Assembly: GCA_017651515.1 (NCBI GenBank)
Contig: JAGCCU010000036.1
Span: 1 to 49,542 of the forward strand
DNA from: Muribaculaceae bacterium
Lineage (GTDB): Bacteria; Bacteroidota; Bacteroidia; Bacteroidales; Muribaculaceae
Length of the DNA: 49,542 nt
Reading direction: 5' to 3'
Within the stretch, counting starts at the first letter, position 1. Each line of letters begins with the position of its first letter. Position numbers and translations under genes: made by a program. Under the pieces are notes generated by a model. It saw only the letters and a program-made list of their open reading frames with translations, was not told where the DNA came from and did not search any database. Below, piece after piece: positions 33,863 through 42,213 of this stretch.

Positions 33863-34483
33863 TCAGAGATTGTCGGGTATGGCAGCAAACTTATATCCCT
33901 GCTCTTGAAGCCATTCAATGGAACGTGGAAGGGCATACTTCATATTGCGCTCTGCCTTCAGTGAATCATGGAAAACGATGATTGACCCTTTACGAGTAAA
34001 TCTCTTTACGTTTTCAAATACCTGTTCACCCGTGAGTTTGCGGCTATAATCACGGGTTACCAAATCATACATGATAATGACAAATCGTTCGCGCAACACC
34101 TTCGACTGCCCCCAGCGTATCAATCCGTGGGGTGGCCTGAAGAGGTTGGACTGAATCAAGTCGTGCGCATGAAACACATTAAGAAGATAATTGCGGGTAG
34201 TGACAAAACGCCCCTGTACATGATTCATAGTGTGGTTGCCGACACTATGACCACGACGCTTGATATCGGCAAATAGTTCAGGATTACGCTGTACGTTTTC
34301 GCCCACACAGAAGAACGTCGCCTTGATGCCATAATGGTCAAGCGTGTCAAGCACCCATGGCGTCACCTCGGGAATGGGGCCGTCATCGAAAGTAAGATAT
34401 ACCGTACGCTCACGCTTGTGTATGCGCCATACCGTCTCAGGAAAAAGCATACGGTACAACAATGGGGGACGTTCTACCAACAT
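33863..34483 (-). CDS. Polysaccharide deacetylase family protein (NodB homology)
   Basis: 206 residues. NodB motifs: 1, VYLTFDDGPIPEVTPWVLD (Asp33, Asp34); 2, RRGHSVGNHTMNH with metal-binding His84 and His88; 3, FRPPHGLIRWG (Arg116-His119). Later GSIIVFHDSLKAE supplies the final His. It removes acetyl groups from amino sugars in peptidoglycan or surface polysaccharide, dependent on a divalent metal. No clear signal peptide is visible, so its compartment is uncertain; the short N-terminus (LVERPPLLYRMLFPETVWRI) could act as a membrane-associated helix. It starts 6 bp after the DUF2723 stop. Confidence 0.92.
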   Translation of the reverse strand: MLVERPPLLYRMLFPETVWRIHKRERTVYLTFDDGPIPEVTPWVLDTLDHYGIKATFFCVGENVQRNPELFADIKRRGHSVGNHTMNHVQGRFVTTRNYLLNVFHAHDLIQSNLFRPPHGLIRWGQSKVLRERFVIIMYDLVTRDYSRKLTGEQVFENVKRFTRKGSIIVFHDSLKAERNMKYALPRSIEWLQEQGYKFAAIPDNL

Positions 34484-34489
34484 GGTCTC

Positions 34490-37400
34490 CTATTGTTGCT
34501 CACCTTGTGGTTGCAGATATCCCATCAAGCGCTCCATGTCAACGCCACGCGCCTGCACCTTCTTAAGCATGGCTTCAAAGCCCGACTCATTGAGAGAAGC
34601 ATAGTCTTGCAGAAGCATCGGCAAGTATCGCTGATCGATAAACTGATCAATGCGGGTCAAGCGGCTGTAGTTGGTTGGTGAAAGCGACTGATAGTAACGT
34701 GCATAGCCGGCATAACGCTCAATTTCCTTCTCCAGAACCTTAATTGCCTTCTCTGTGGCTTGCTTGTTATCGGTTTGTTCTCCGATGAAAGCATAGGCCT
34801 GTGCTATCCGCTCTCCCACTTGCACGGCATAAGGTGCATTGCCATTGGGCAGTTTCTCCATCATCAGGTCAAGAACCTTCAACGCCTTTTCGAAGCGGTC
34901 AGACGCATAGGTCTTGGCATCTTTGCCCATGAACGTCGCATTGCCCTCTTCGGCACCCTGTTTTGCCAAAGCACCTTCGTATGCAAGGTCGGTAGCAAGA
35001 TTAAGCAACGTGGTGCGAGTGGTAGTCACCATACGGCGTACAGTTTCATCGAGGTAAAGTTCACCGGGTTTGGCAACGTCTATACCGCCCCAACGGAACT
35101 TGTTCATCACCACATCATACATCTTGTCGGTTGAGCACATTATGTCTCCCTCTTGCGACAATCCCCTGAGTGGTGTCACCTGATAAGCCATACCAGTATT
35201 GCGCAGATATGGAGTAAGTCCCAGATAATAGCTTTCAGGAACCGTCATGGCGAAATAGCATGGACGTTCCCAGCCTTGAGCTATGCTCGAATTGATGATA
35301 TCAAGACTCATCAACTGGCTCGACGTGAGACCAGAACCCTGCTTGAGTAGATTCATATTGATTGTCTCCTCTATCATGTCGCGTTGTTCTTCAGGAACTA
35401 CGCCAGCCTTGATGGCCTTATCGGCATCAATAGGAATAAACACGCGTGGATAACGCATATTAGATACGCCATAGACGTTATTCTTATAATCAGGAGAATA
35501 CACCTGCTCAATCGACTTGCTCACAGGTATTGCTACGCTGGTGTCAGGTTCGGCAAAATAATTATAAGTACGGTTCTCGTAAGCAAAAGTATTCTTGTCG
35601 GCCTGCATCGGCAGAGGCTTACTGTCGTAGGAAGCACGTTGCATTTGAGCAATGTACCAGTCGGTGGCAAGATAACTTAGGTTCACTACACGCACATCGG
35701 TGCGATAGTTCTCCACCTCCTGACAATACCACAACGGGAAGGTATCATTGTCACCATTGGTAAAGATGATACCATTCTTATCAACACTAGACAGATAGTT
35801 CATACCGAAGTCTCGGGCGGCATAGCGACCACTGCGGTCATGATCGTCCCAAGTCTGGCTCACCATCTGCAAAGGAACAATCAAGCCAAGCACTGCAGCC
35901 ACGCCAGCAAGTGCGAGTCCTTTCGACGTGCCGCCGATTTCCTCGCGTTCGCCGCTCTTCTTATCTTTCTTCGACAACAGATAGCAACCCAGACGCCACA
36001 ATCCGGCAACACCCAGTCCTATCCATATTGCATAGGCATAGAACGAACCGGCGTAAGCATAGTCACGCTCACGTGGCTGACTGGGAGTCTGGTTCAAATA
36101 CATAACGATGGCAATTCCCGTCATGAAGAACAGGAAGAATACCACCCAGAACTGCTCGATGCCGCGCTTGCCACGATAAGCCTGCCACAAAAGGCCTACG
36201 ATACCGAGGAGCAATGGAAGCAAATAAAACACATTGTGTCCCTTATTACCTTTGCCATAATCGTCTGGCAACAGGCTCTGGTCGCCCAAACGTGGATTGT
36301 CGATGAACGGTATTCCCGAAATCCAGTTGCCTTGCGTAACCTCACCCAGGCCCTGAATATCATTCTGGCGTCCAACGAAGTTCCACATGAAGTAACGCCA
36401 GTACATGTAATTAAGCTGATAATCCACAAACCAGCGAAGGTTTTCCATCACTGTCGGCTTGAGCTTTGGCTCGGTGCCAATGACATTACCGTCTTCGTCA
36501 ACTGCCGTAACGGCATCTACCTGTGTGCCTTCCATTCCCAGCCACTCTGTGTACTGAGCAGCGTGAGCTTCGCTGTAGATACGTGGGAATATCATGTTCT
36601 GCTGAGGACTGTACTGATACTCCTGCTTCTTGCCAACAGCGATGTAGCGGTCGGGATCATCGGGGTTCTGCTTAATTTCCTGAGCATACAGCGTGCGGCC
36701 TTCTTTCACCATAGGCTTCATGGTGCCATTGCCTGTATTCTTGTAGATAATGCCACTGTACAGCGTGCGACCGTAGAGCAGCGGTGTCTCTCCATATTGC
36801 TCACGGCTCAGATACTTCGCCAAAGCAAAAGTATTGTTGGGCGAATTCTCATCAAGTGGCGTGTTGGCATTACTACGGATAATGATAAGCGCATAGGATG
36901 CAAAACCAATGAAAATAACCAGTATCGACAATGATATGTTACTCAAAATACGTACAGGCACTTTCTGACAGAACTTGAACAGATACACGCCAAGGGCAAT
37001 TAAAAGCAACAGAGGCAGGAACCAACCATCTCCTAAAAGCAACATTCCCGACATGAATATCGACGCGAAGAATGACAACTTCATGCGCAGCTCACTGCGA
37101 CGAGTATAGAGTTCCCACAAGTTCCATGCCAGCACGGCCACAAGCAAGATGGCATAAATCAGAACGCCACTGTTGAACGACATTCCCAAAGTGTTCACTG
37201 CAAACAGGTCGAAATACTGACCCATCTCCACAAAACCAGGCTCCAAACCATAAAGAATTGCTACGATGATAGCAAACGAGACAGCCAGCGTAATGAGCGA
37301 GCCTTTGGCAGTTGTGTTCTTGAATTTGCGATAGTAAAACACCAACGCGATAGCAGGGATGCAAAGCAAATTGAGCAGATGCACACCCAGCGATAAACCG

Positions 37401-37960
37401 AAGATGTAGGCAATCAAGATTATCCAACGGTCGCTGCGCGGATCATCAGCCTGGTCTTCCCACTTGAGAATCAACCAGAACACCAATGCAGTACAAAAAG
37501 ATGAGAAGGCATACACCTCGGCTTCCACGGCAGAGAACCAGAAGGTGTCGCTCCAAGTGTAGGCAAGAGCTCCGGCTACGCCGCTACCCATGATTACCAA
37601 ATATTGTGCAAGCGTCATGTTGTCTTCCTCACCACGTTCCACGAGCAGGCGCTTCACCAAGTGGGTGATGGTCCAGAAGAGCAATAGGATTGTGGCAGCA
37701 CTGAACAGTGCCGACATTGCATTCACGCACTTCGATACCAACGTTATGTCACCACCTGCAAATAAGGATGCAAAACGAGCAGCCAAGATGAAAATAGGGT
37801 TGCCAGGGGGATGGCCTATTTCACTTTTGAAACCTTGTGCTATAAACTCGGGGCAATCCCAAAAACTTGCCGTTGGCTCGATTGTGAGCAGATAGGTTAT
37901 TGCAGCCACAACAAACATGAGCCAGCCCATCGCATTGTTGATAATCTTATACTTTTTCAT
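34490..37960 (-). CDS. DUF2723 large membrane protein, GT-C-like protein glycosyltransferase candidate
   Basis: I use the ATG at 37960 (1156 residues), which begins KKYKIINNAMGWLMFVVAAI; the frame extends to 38035 but the 25 extra residues look unnatural. About 13 transmembrane helices occupy the first 500 residues and another set follows near 610-720. The first loop, TASFWDCPEFIAQGFKSEIG then HPPGNPIF, has the acidic motif of GT-C enzymes such as protein O-mannosyltransferases. A large periplasmic domain and a helical, TPR-like end complete it. DUF2723 proteins are characteristic of Bacteroidota and are plausible protein O-glycosylation enzymes, but this is not shown here. Confidence 0.88.
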   Translation of the reverse strand: MKKYKIINNAMGWLMFVVAAITYLLTIEPTASFWDCPEFIAQGFKSEIGHPPGNPIFILAARFASLFAGGDITLVSKCVNAMSALFSAATILLLFWTITHLVKRLLVERGEEDNMTLAQYLVIMGSGVAGALAYTWSDTFWFSAVEAEVYAFSSFCTALVFWLILKWEDQADDPRSDRWIILIAYIFGLSLGVHLLNLLCIPAIALVFYYRKFKNTTAKGSLITLAVSFAIIVAILYGLEPGFVEMGQYFDLFAVNTLGMSFNSGVLIYAILLVAVLAWNLWELYTRRSELRMKLSFFASIFMSGMLLLGDGWFLPLLLLIALGVYLFKFCQKVPVRILSNISLSILVIFIGFASYALIIIRSNANTPLDENSPNNTFALAKYLSREQYGETPLLYGRTLYSGIIYKNTGNGTMKPMVKEGRTLYAQEIKQNPDDPDRYIAVGKKQEYQYSPQQNMIFPRIYSEAHAAQYTEWLGMEGTQVDAVTAVDEDGNVIGTEPKLKPTVMENLRWFVDYQLNYMYWRYFMWNFVGRQNDIQGLGEVTQGNWISGIPFIDNPRLGDQSLLPDDYGKGNKGHNVFYLLPLLLGIVGLLWQAYRGKRGIEQFWVVFFLFFMTGIAIVMYLNQTPSQPRERDYAYAGSFYAYAIWIGLGVAGLWRLGCYLLSKKDKKSGEREEIGGTSKGLALAGVAAVLGLIVPLQMVSQTWDDHDRSGRYAARDFGMNYLSSVDKNGIIFTNGDNDTFPLWYCQEVENYRTDVRVVNLSYLATDWYIAQMQRASYDSKPLPMQADKNTFAYENRTYNYFAEPDTSVAIPVSKSIEQVYSPDYKNNVYGVSNMRYPRVFIPIDADKAIKAGVVPEEQRDMIEETINMNLLKQGSGLTSSQLMSLDIINSSIAQGWERPCYFAMTVPESYYLGLTPYLRNTGMAYQVTPLRGLSQEGDIMCSTDKMYDVVMNKFRWGGIDVAKPGELYLDETVRRMVTTTRTTLLNLATDLAYEGALAKQGAEEGNATFMGKDAKTYASDRFEKALKVLDLMMEKLPNGNAPYAVQVGERIAQAYAFIGEQTDNKQATEKAIKVLEKEIERYAGYARYYQSLSPTNYSRLTRIDQFIDQRYLPMLLQDYASLNESGFEAMLKKVQARGVDMERLMGYLQPQGEQQ

Positions 37961-37989
37961 CTGTCGATAGTTATAGTCGAAATAATTTG

Positions 37990-37997
37990 CAAATGTA
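37990..37997 (-). promoter_or_regulatory. Probable -7 box for the DUF2723-deacetylase-queG operon
   Basis: The complement reads TACATTTG, 30 nt upstream of the chosen ATG at 37960, and supports that start over 38035. No convincing -33 element. Confidence 0.5.
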
Positions 37998-38147
37998 CGC
38001 CAAAACTTCGACACACCGCTCAGCGCGACACACAAAAAATGCTAAAAGCCATAAAAACCACTGCCAAACAAACACTTATTAATCCACCTCAAGACGAAAA
38101 TTTGATTAAAAACACAACACAATTAACTGAATACATAATATTTTGAT

Positions 38148-38155
38148 TATCTTTG
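38148..38155 (+). promoter_or_regulatory. Probable -7 box of the LRR/dockerin-like giant gene
   Basis: TATCTTTG matches the -7 consensus; the ATG at 38235 is 80 nt downstream. The -33 region lacks a clear TTG. Confidence 0.5.
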
Positions 38156-38234
38156 CAGTCGATAGCCATCAGATTATCAATTGAAAACTATCATACATCT
38201 TAATGCAAACAATAACAAAACAACCATAGACGAC

Positions 38235-41200
38235 ATGAAAAAAGTAGTATTTTTCCTGATGAGTGCATTGATGGCCATTGCCGCCAATGCCGAGTTGACA
38301 TTTTCTGTCGGTCAGCTCAATTACAGTGCCATAGGCAATGGTGAAGTGGAATGTACTGGCTTCACCAGTGCCGCATTGGCACAAAACCCCACCACGGCCA
38401 ATATTCCTGGCCGTGTCACCTACAGCGGCACTGAATACAGGGTATATAGGATTGCTGCCATTGCTTTCAAATACTGTTCCAGTCTGAAATATGTGTATGT
38501 GGACTGGGGAATCGTCGAGATTGGCCAGCAGGCTTTCAACGGCTGCTCGGCACTCTACAGCGTGCGCCTGCCGAGTACCTTGGCCAGCATCAAGGAAAAC
38601 GCCTTTGCCGACTGCACGTCAATGAGGGTGTTCGGCATTGCCGCAACCACTCCTCCTACAACGACAAGCACCAGTTTCGCACGTATGAATAAATGCGATG
38701 TACATGTGTCAACCTCCAATGCACGGACAGCTTACGTCAGCAATTCCACATGGACGGGCATCGACAGCGACGGCAATGTGTCGCGCTCGCCACATCTCGC
38801 ACACGACTTTAGCGAAAGCGGACGCTACTACATAATCCACACCGACCGCACCGAGAGCAACTATAGCGGAAATGCCACACTGATTGGCGTGAACGAGTCG
38901 GTGACCTATATCCCCATCACCAGCGTGACCGACAACATGCCGGTGACATACGGCGGCTGCACGAGCGGCTATACCGTGAACGTGACGAAAATCGCACCCT
39001 TCGCTTGCGAGCACAACACCAAGCTTACGAGCATTGGCCGGCACGACCTTGGAGCGTACACCCGATTTGAAGAAGTGGGTACCTCGGCTTTCTATGGTTG
39101 CACGGCACTCACGTTTGCGTGCATCCCGCGCGGCAAAATTCAAGAGAATGCGTTTGTGGGCTGCACGGCACTCGCCGAGGTGCAACTCTATTCCACGTAC
39201 GACTTGGACAATGGAGTCAATACGATTTACTCCAGGGCTTTTAAGGGTTGCACCAACCTGCACGAAATCATGCTGACCAACAGCGGAGTAAGCGTATATG
39301 TGGGCGGCGAGTTTGAAGGCACCCCCGACGATTTCAAGTGCTACGTGCCACTCAAAGTGTATTACAATATTTGCAACGGCATCGGCATGAGTAGTTCGGA
39401 TGTGCAGAAGATGCATGCCATCATCAGACCCGTGAACGAGTGGACGCCCATCTCGTGCTACCGCCCAATAGAATTACCCAGCAACGCAGAGTTTTATATT
39501 GTGGAGAACGTCACCACATCGGGCGAATTTTATATTGCCAACAAGAAGAGGATCATTGGCAATGTCGCCGCCTGCACCGGCATGATGATGAAGGCCACGC
39601 CAGGCACCATCTATCGCCTGAACGTGGCCAGTTCAGGAACCTACTATGCCAGCAACAAGCTCAAGGGCGTTTCCGGCAGTTATTATACGCCAGAAACCTA
39701 CACATCCAACCTTTATGCTTATAGTAACGATTACCGCTATTTCAGGCGCTGGAAATCGGGTTCAGAAGCAAGTGGAAGAGCATATATGCAATATAATGCC
39801 GACGGAAGTGAGCTCATCTACTTCGACGGCATCTACGAACCCTATAACCTGAAAGTCAACACCTACCAGGTAACCAGCGAGAACTGCGGCGACCTGACAG
39901 TACTCAACGGCGTGAGCGGTGAGCAGGTTGCTTACAACCCCTCGACTCACGTACTTACACTGAAAAACGCCACTATCAGCGGTGGCAATGTTTCAATCAA
40001 CTCCAACGAAGGCATCACTATCAATGTCACCGGCACAAACACCATCAAAGGCATTTGGCTTCAGGGTAACTGGTACGACACCTCCACCATCACGGGCGGT
40101 GGCACACTGAACATGTTCCGGCCGCTGTACTCGGGACACAACCTCACTATCAATGGGGGTACTAAGGTAACAATAACCCCTACTGGCACTGGTTATGACT
40201 ATGCCATCGACCATTTTGGCCAAAGCGACAATAATCATGCCTACCTCACCCTTGAGGGTTCAGGAACCGAGCTGCGTATCAACAGTGCCAAGCACCTGCT
40301 CCGCTCCACCCTCACGCTGAACGACGGCCTGTACATCGCCAAACCCACAGGTACGTCTTTTAGTAGATTCTACTGGAGTAACGAAGGCGGTGTGCTGGTT
40401 GATGCCTACGGCAATGAGCTATACAACACCTCGGTGTTCATCACCGGTGCCCCTGCGCGAGGCTTCAAGCACAACGGACTTTGGTATGAGCAAATCGCTA
40501 CTAACACCTTGCAGCTCATCGAACCGCAACGGGGTGATAACTACACTGGTGACGTGGTCATACCTTATCCACTTATCAAGAACAACCAGGTATGGTCGGT
40601 AACCAAGATTGATACGTGTGCTTTCATGGGAACATCCGTTACAAGCGTAGATGTTCCAGCAAGCGTCTCAAGCATAGACAATAAGGCATTCTATGGAGCT
40701 AAAAATCTGAAGACCTTGGTGCTAAACTCCGACAAGCTGCCAAACAAGTATACCCTGCTGGGCGACAACTTCGTGGGCAACAACGCCTCGGGATTTGCAT
40801 GCTATGTGAAGAACTCGATACTACTCGCATGGATGCAGAACTATTCATCCATTAATTTAATGCCGTGGGTAAAGACCAACGACGAGGGCTGGCTCACATT
40901 TTCATGCGCGCGCCACGTTAATCTGCCAAGCGAATTGACAGCCTACCGCGTGTCGGGATTCGACACTGGCCGGCGCATGGCAACCACAACCAAAATCAAT
41001 ACCCCGAACATTCCCAGCAAGAATGGTGTGATTCTTAAAGGTGAACCAGACACACGCTTCCTGTTGCCAACCGTATCATCGGCTCCAGCTTTGGGCGACA
41101 ATTGGCTCCATTCGTTCCTAACAGCCAATGACATCCCATATGAGCCTTATGCCGCTAACCCCGACGACACCAAGGCTTACTTCCTTGCCAACATAGGCAC

Positions 41201-41534
41201 CAGCACCAAGGAGTGGCGTCTGTTCCAGAATGACATTGATCTGTTCATGGCACTTACTGGTGGCATTGCCTATCTGGCAGTCGACAAGACGCTCCTGGGA
41301 GGCGACTACACATCTCCCGTGCAACTTGACTTGTGGACCAACACACAAGAATTTCTTGTTGGCGACCTCGACAACAGCGGCATAATCGACGTTGAGGACG
41401 TGAACGCGGCCATCAACATCATCTTGAAAATAAAGACCATGAGTGACTACCCTGGCAACGGCGACATGGATGGTAATGGATACATCGACGTGGAGGATGT
41501 GAATGCCATAATCAACATCATCCTGAAACTATAG
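38235..41534 (+). CDS. Large BspA-like LRR surface protein with dockerin-like tail
   Basis: The ATG at 38235 gives 1099 residues with a signal peptide (KKVVFFLMSALMAIAANA); the frame opens at 38181. LRR_5 repeats occur near the N-terminus (IAAIAFKYCSSLKYVYVDWG, IGQQAFNGCSALYSVRL, IKENAFADCTSMRVFGI), around 290-390 (VGTSAFYGCTALTFACI, FVGCTALAEVQLYS) and near 800 (KIDTCAFMGTSVTSVDVPAS). A beta-helix-like stretch in the middle (VLTLKNATISGGNVSINSNE) resembles carbohydrate-binding repeats in Bacteroidota surface proteins. The last about 60 residues carry two dockerin-like motifs (GDLDNSGIIDVEDVNAAINI; DMDGNGYIDVEDVNAIINII). Surface-exposed; ligand unknown. A strong terminator lies 72 bp downstream. 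Confidence 0.88.
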   Translation: MKKVVFFLMSALMAIAANAELTFSVGQLNYSAIGNGEVECTGFTSAALAQNPTTANIPGRVTYSGTEYRVYRIAAIAFKYCSSLKYVYVDWGIVEIGQQAFNGCSALYSVRLPSTLASIKENAFADCTSMRVFGIAATTPPTTTSTSFARMNKCDVHVSTSNARTAYVSNSTWTGIDSDGNVSRSPHLAHDFSESGRYYIIHTDRTESNYSGNATLIGVNESVTYIPITSVTDNMPVTYGGCTSGYTVNVTKIAPFACEHNTKLTSIGRHDLGAYTRFEEVGTSAFYGCTALTFACIPRGKIQENAFVGCTALAEVQLYSTYDLDNGVNTIYSRAFKGCTNLHEIMLTNSGVSVYVGGEFEGTPDDFKCYVPLKVYYNICNGIGMSSSDVQKMHAIIRPVNEWTPISCYRPIELPSNAEFYIVENVTTSGEFYIANKKRIIGNVAACTGMMMKATPGTIYRLNVASSGTYYASNKLKGVSGSYYTPETYTSNLYAYSNDYRYFRRWKSGSEASGRAYMQYNADGSELIYFDGIYEPYNLKVNTYQVTSENCGDLTVLNGVSGEQVAYNPSTHVLTLKNATISGGNVSINSNEGITINVTGTNTIKGIWLQGNWYDTSTITGGGTLNMFRPLYSGHNLTINGGTKVTITPTGTGYDYAIDHFGQSDNNHAYLTLEGSGTELRINSAKHLLRSTLTLNDGLYIAKPTGTSFSRFYWSNEGGVLVDAYGNELYNTSVFITGAPARGFKHNGLWYEQIATNTLQLIEPQRGDNYTGDVVIPYPLIKNNQVWSVTKIDTCAFMGTSVTSVDVPASVSSIDNKAFYGAKNLKTLVLNSDKLPNKYTLLGDNFVGNNASGFACYVKNSILLAWMQNYSSINLMPWVKTNDEGWLTFSCARHVNLPSELTAYRVSGFDTGRRMATTTKINTPNIPSKNGVILKGEPDTRFLLPTVSSAPALGDNWLHSFLTANDIPYEPYAANPDDTKAYFLANIGTSTKEWRLFQNDIDLFMALTGGIAYLAVDKTLLGGDYTSPVQLDLWTNTQEFLVGDLDNSGIIDVEDVNAAINIILKIKTMSDYPGNGDMDGNGYIDVEDVNAIINIILKL

Positions 41535-41605
41535 TAGTCGAGCATTTAGTTACAAAGCTACAAAGCACGAGTAATATAGCCATGAAAGGGCGACACATCA
41601 CAGGC

Positions 41606-41638
41606 AGGGGGGCAGCGCAACGCGCCCCCCTCCTTTTT
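41606..41638 (+). terminator. Strong rho-independent terminator of the giant LRR gene
   Basis: AGGGGGGC (41606-41613) pairs with GCCCCCCT (41624-41631). An inner GCG/CGC stem closes a CAA loop with one bulged A. TCCTTTTTAT follows. Confidence 0.92.
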
Positions 41639-41754
41639 ATGCCTCTTATATTACTTATAGTCCATTGTATGGGAATGAGTGTGCGGGTCGACCTAATTGT
41701 TAATAGTGAATTGTGTATTATTAAGGCTATTATATACTTGTTGCTCCCAAGTCA

Positions 41755-41958
41755 GACCTTGAAAAGGTCAAGCGAGTCGGAGACTCGATTCTATGTTTAA
41801 GACCATGCCAGAGGGTCAAAGACCCTCGCAGCTTGGTCCAAGGTCGAAGCAATGAAAGTGCCTCGAACCACGCAGTGCTCGAGAAAATTTCAAAGCACAA
41901 GTCGTGCTTAGCACGGTGTGCGTTGCCCATGGGCATTGAAACTTTTCTCAACATTGAG
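41755..41958. repeat. Cluster of short perfect hairpins in a terminator-bounded gap
   Basis: The noncoding region 41639-42134 between two facing terminators contains consecutive small inverted repeats: GACCTT-gaa-AAGGTC (41755-41769), CGAGTC-gga-GACTCG (41773-41787), GAGGGTC-aaa-GACCCTC (41811-41827), CTTG-gtc-CAAG (41832-41842, variant), CTCGA/TCGAG (41862-41883), AAGCAC-aagtc-GTGCTT (41893-41909), GCAC-ggt-GTGC (41911-41921), TGCCCATGGGCA (41924-41935), CTCAA-ca-TTGAG (41947-41958). GACCA (41801-41805) can also pair with TGGTC (41834-41838) to enclose the third hairpin. A palindrome CTGACGTCAG lies near 42064-42073. Short ORFs here have no coding character. The remaining bases of 41535-42213 show nothing else I can name. 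Confidence 0.6.
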
Positions 41959-42134
41959 GAACTTCATCAGAAGGAAAACAGATATATAATCCCCATTATT
42001 AATTATCAAAGCGTCAGCACCTTTAGTCCTAGCGCCTCGTTGGCTGACAACTGACAGCTACTACTGACGTCAGCCTTATGTATTCTTTTGTAGCTTATAG
42101 CCTAAACTCCACTTTGTGACCGCCGACTCGGCAT

Positions 42135-42173
42135 AAAAAATCGGGGTGCCTACACATCGCGTGCCGGCACCCC
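42135..42173 (-). terminator. Rho-independent terminator of the DUF2436 giant gene
   Basis: On the minus strand an 8-bp stem (complement of 42166-42173 with 42143-42150; GGGGTGCC type) and a 15-nt loop, then a six-T tract (complement of 42135-42140). It lies 40 nt after the stop at 42214. Confidence 0.9.
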
Positions 42174-42213
42174 TAACAAACATTTACAGGTTAAATATAA
42201 TTATGTTTGGCTA

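Noticed and set aside
35840-36934. Long plus-strand open frame (364 codons) inside the DUF2723 gene
   Set aside because: Antisense shadow of a strongly conserved membrane protein; the composition is that of a reversed reading and there is no promoter or homology.
38709-39416. Minus-strand open frame (235 codons) inside the LRR giant gene
   Set aside because: Shadow of the repeat-rich coding strand.
41755-41958. CRISPR array
   Set aside because: The palindromes are all different, with no equal repeats or regular spacers, and no cas genes are nearby.
41582-42054. Short open frames (72-74 codons) in the hairpin island
   Set aside because: They run through the terminator stem and the palindromes; no plausible start context or protein features.
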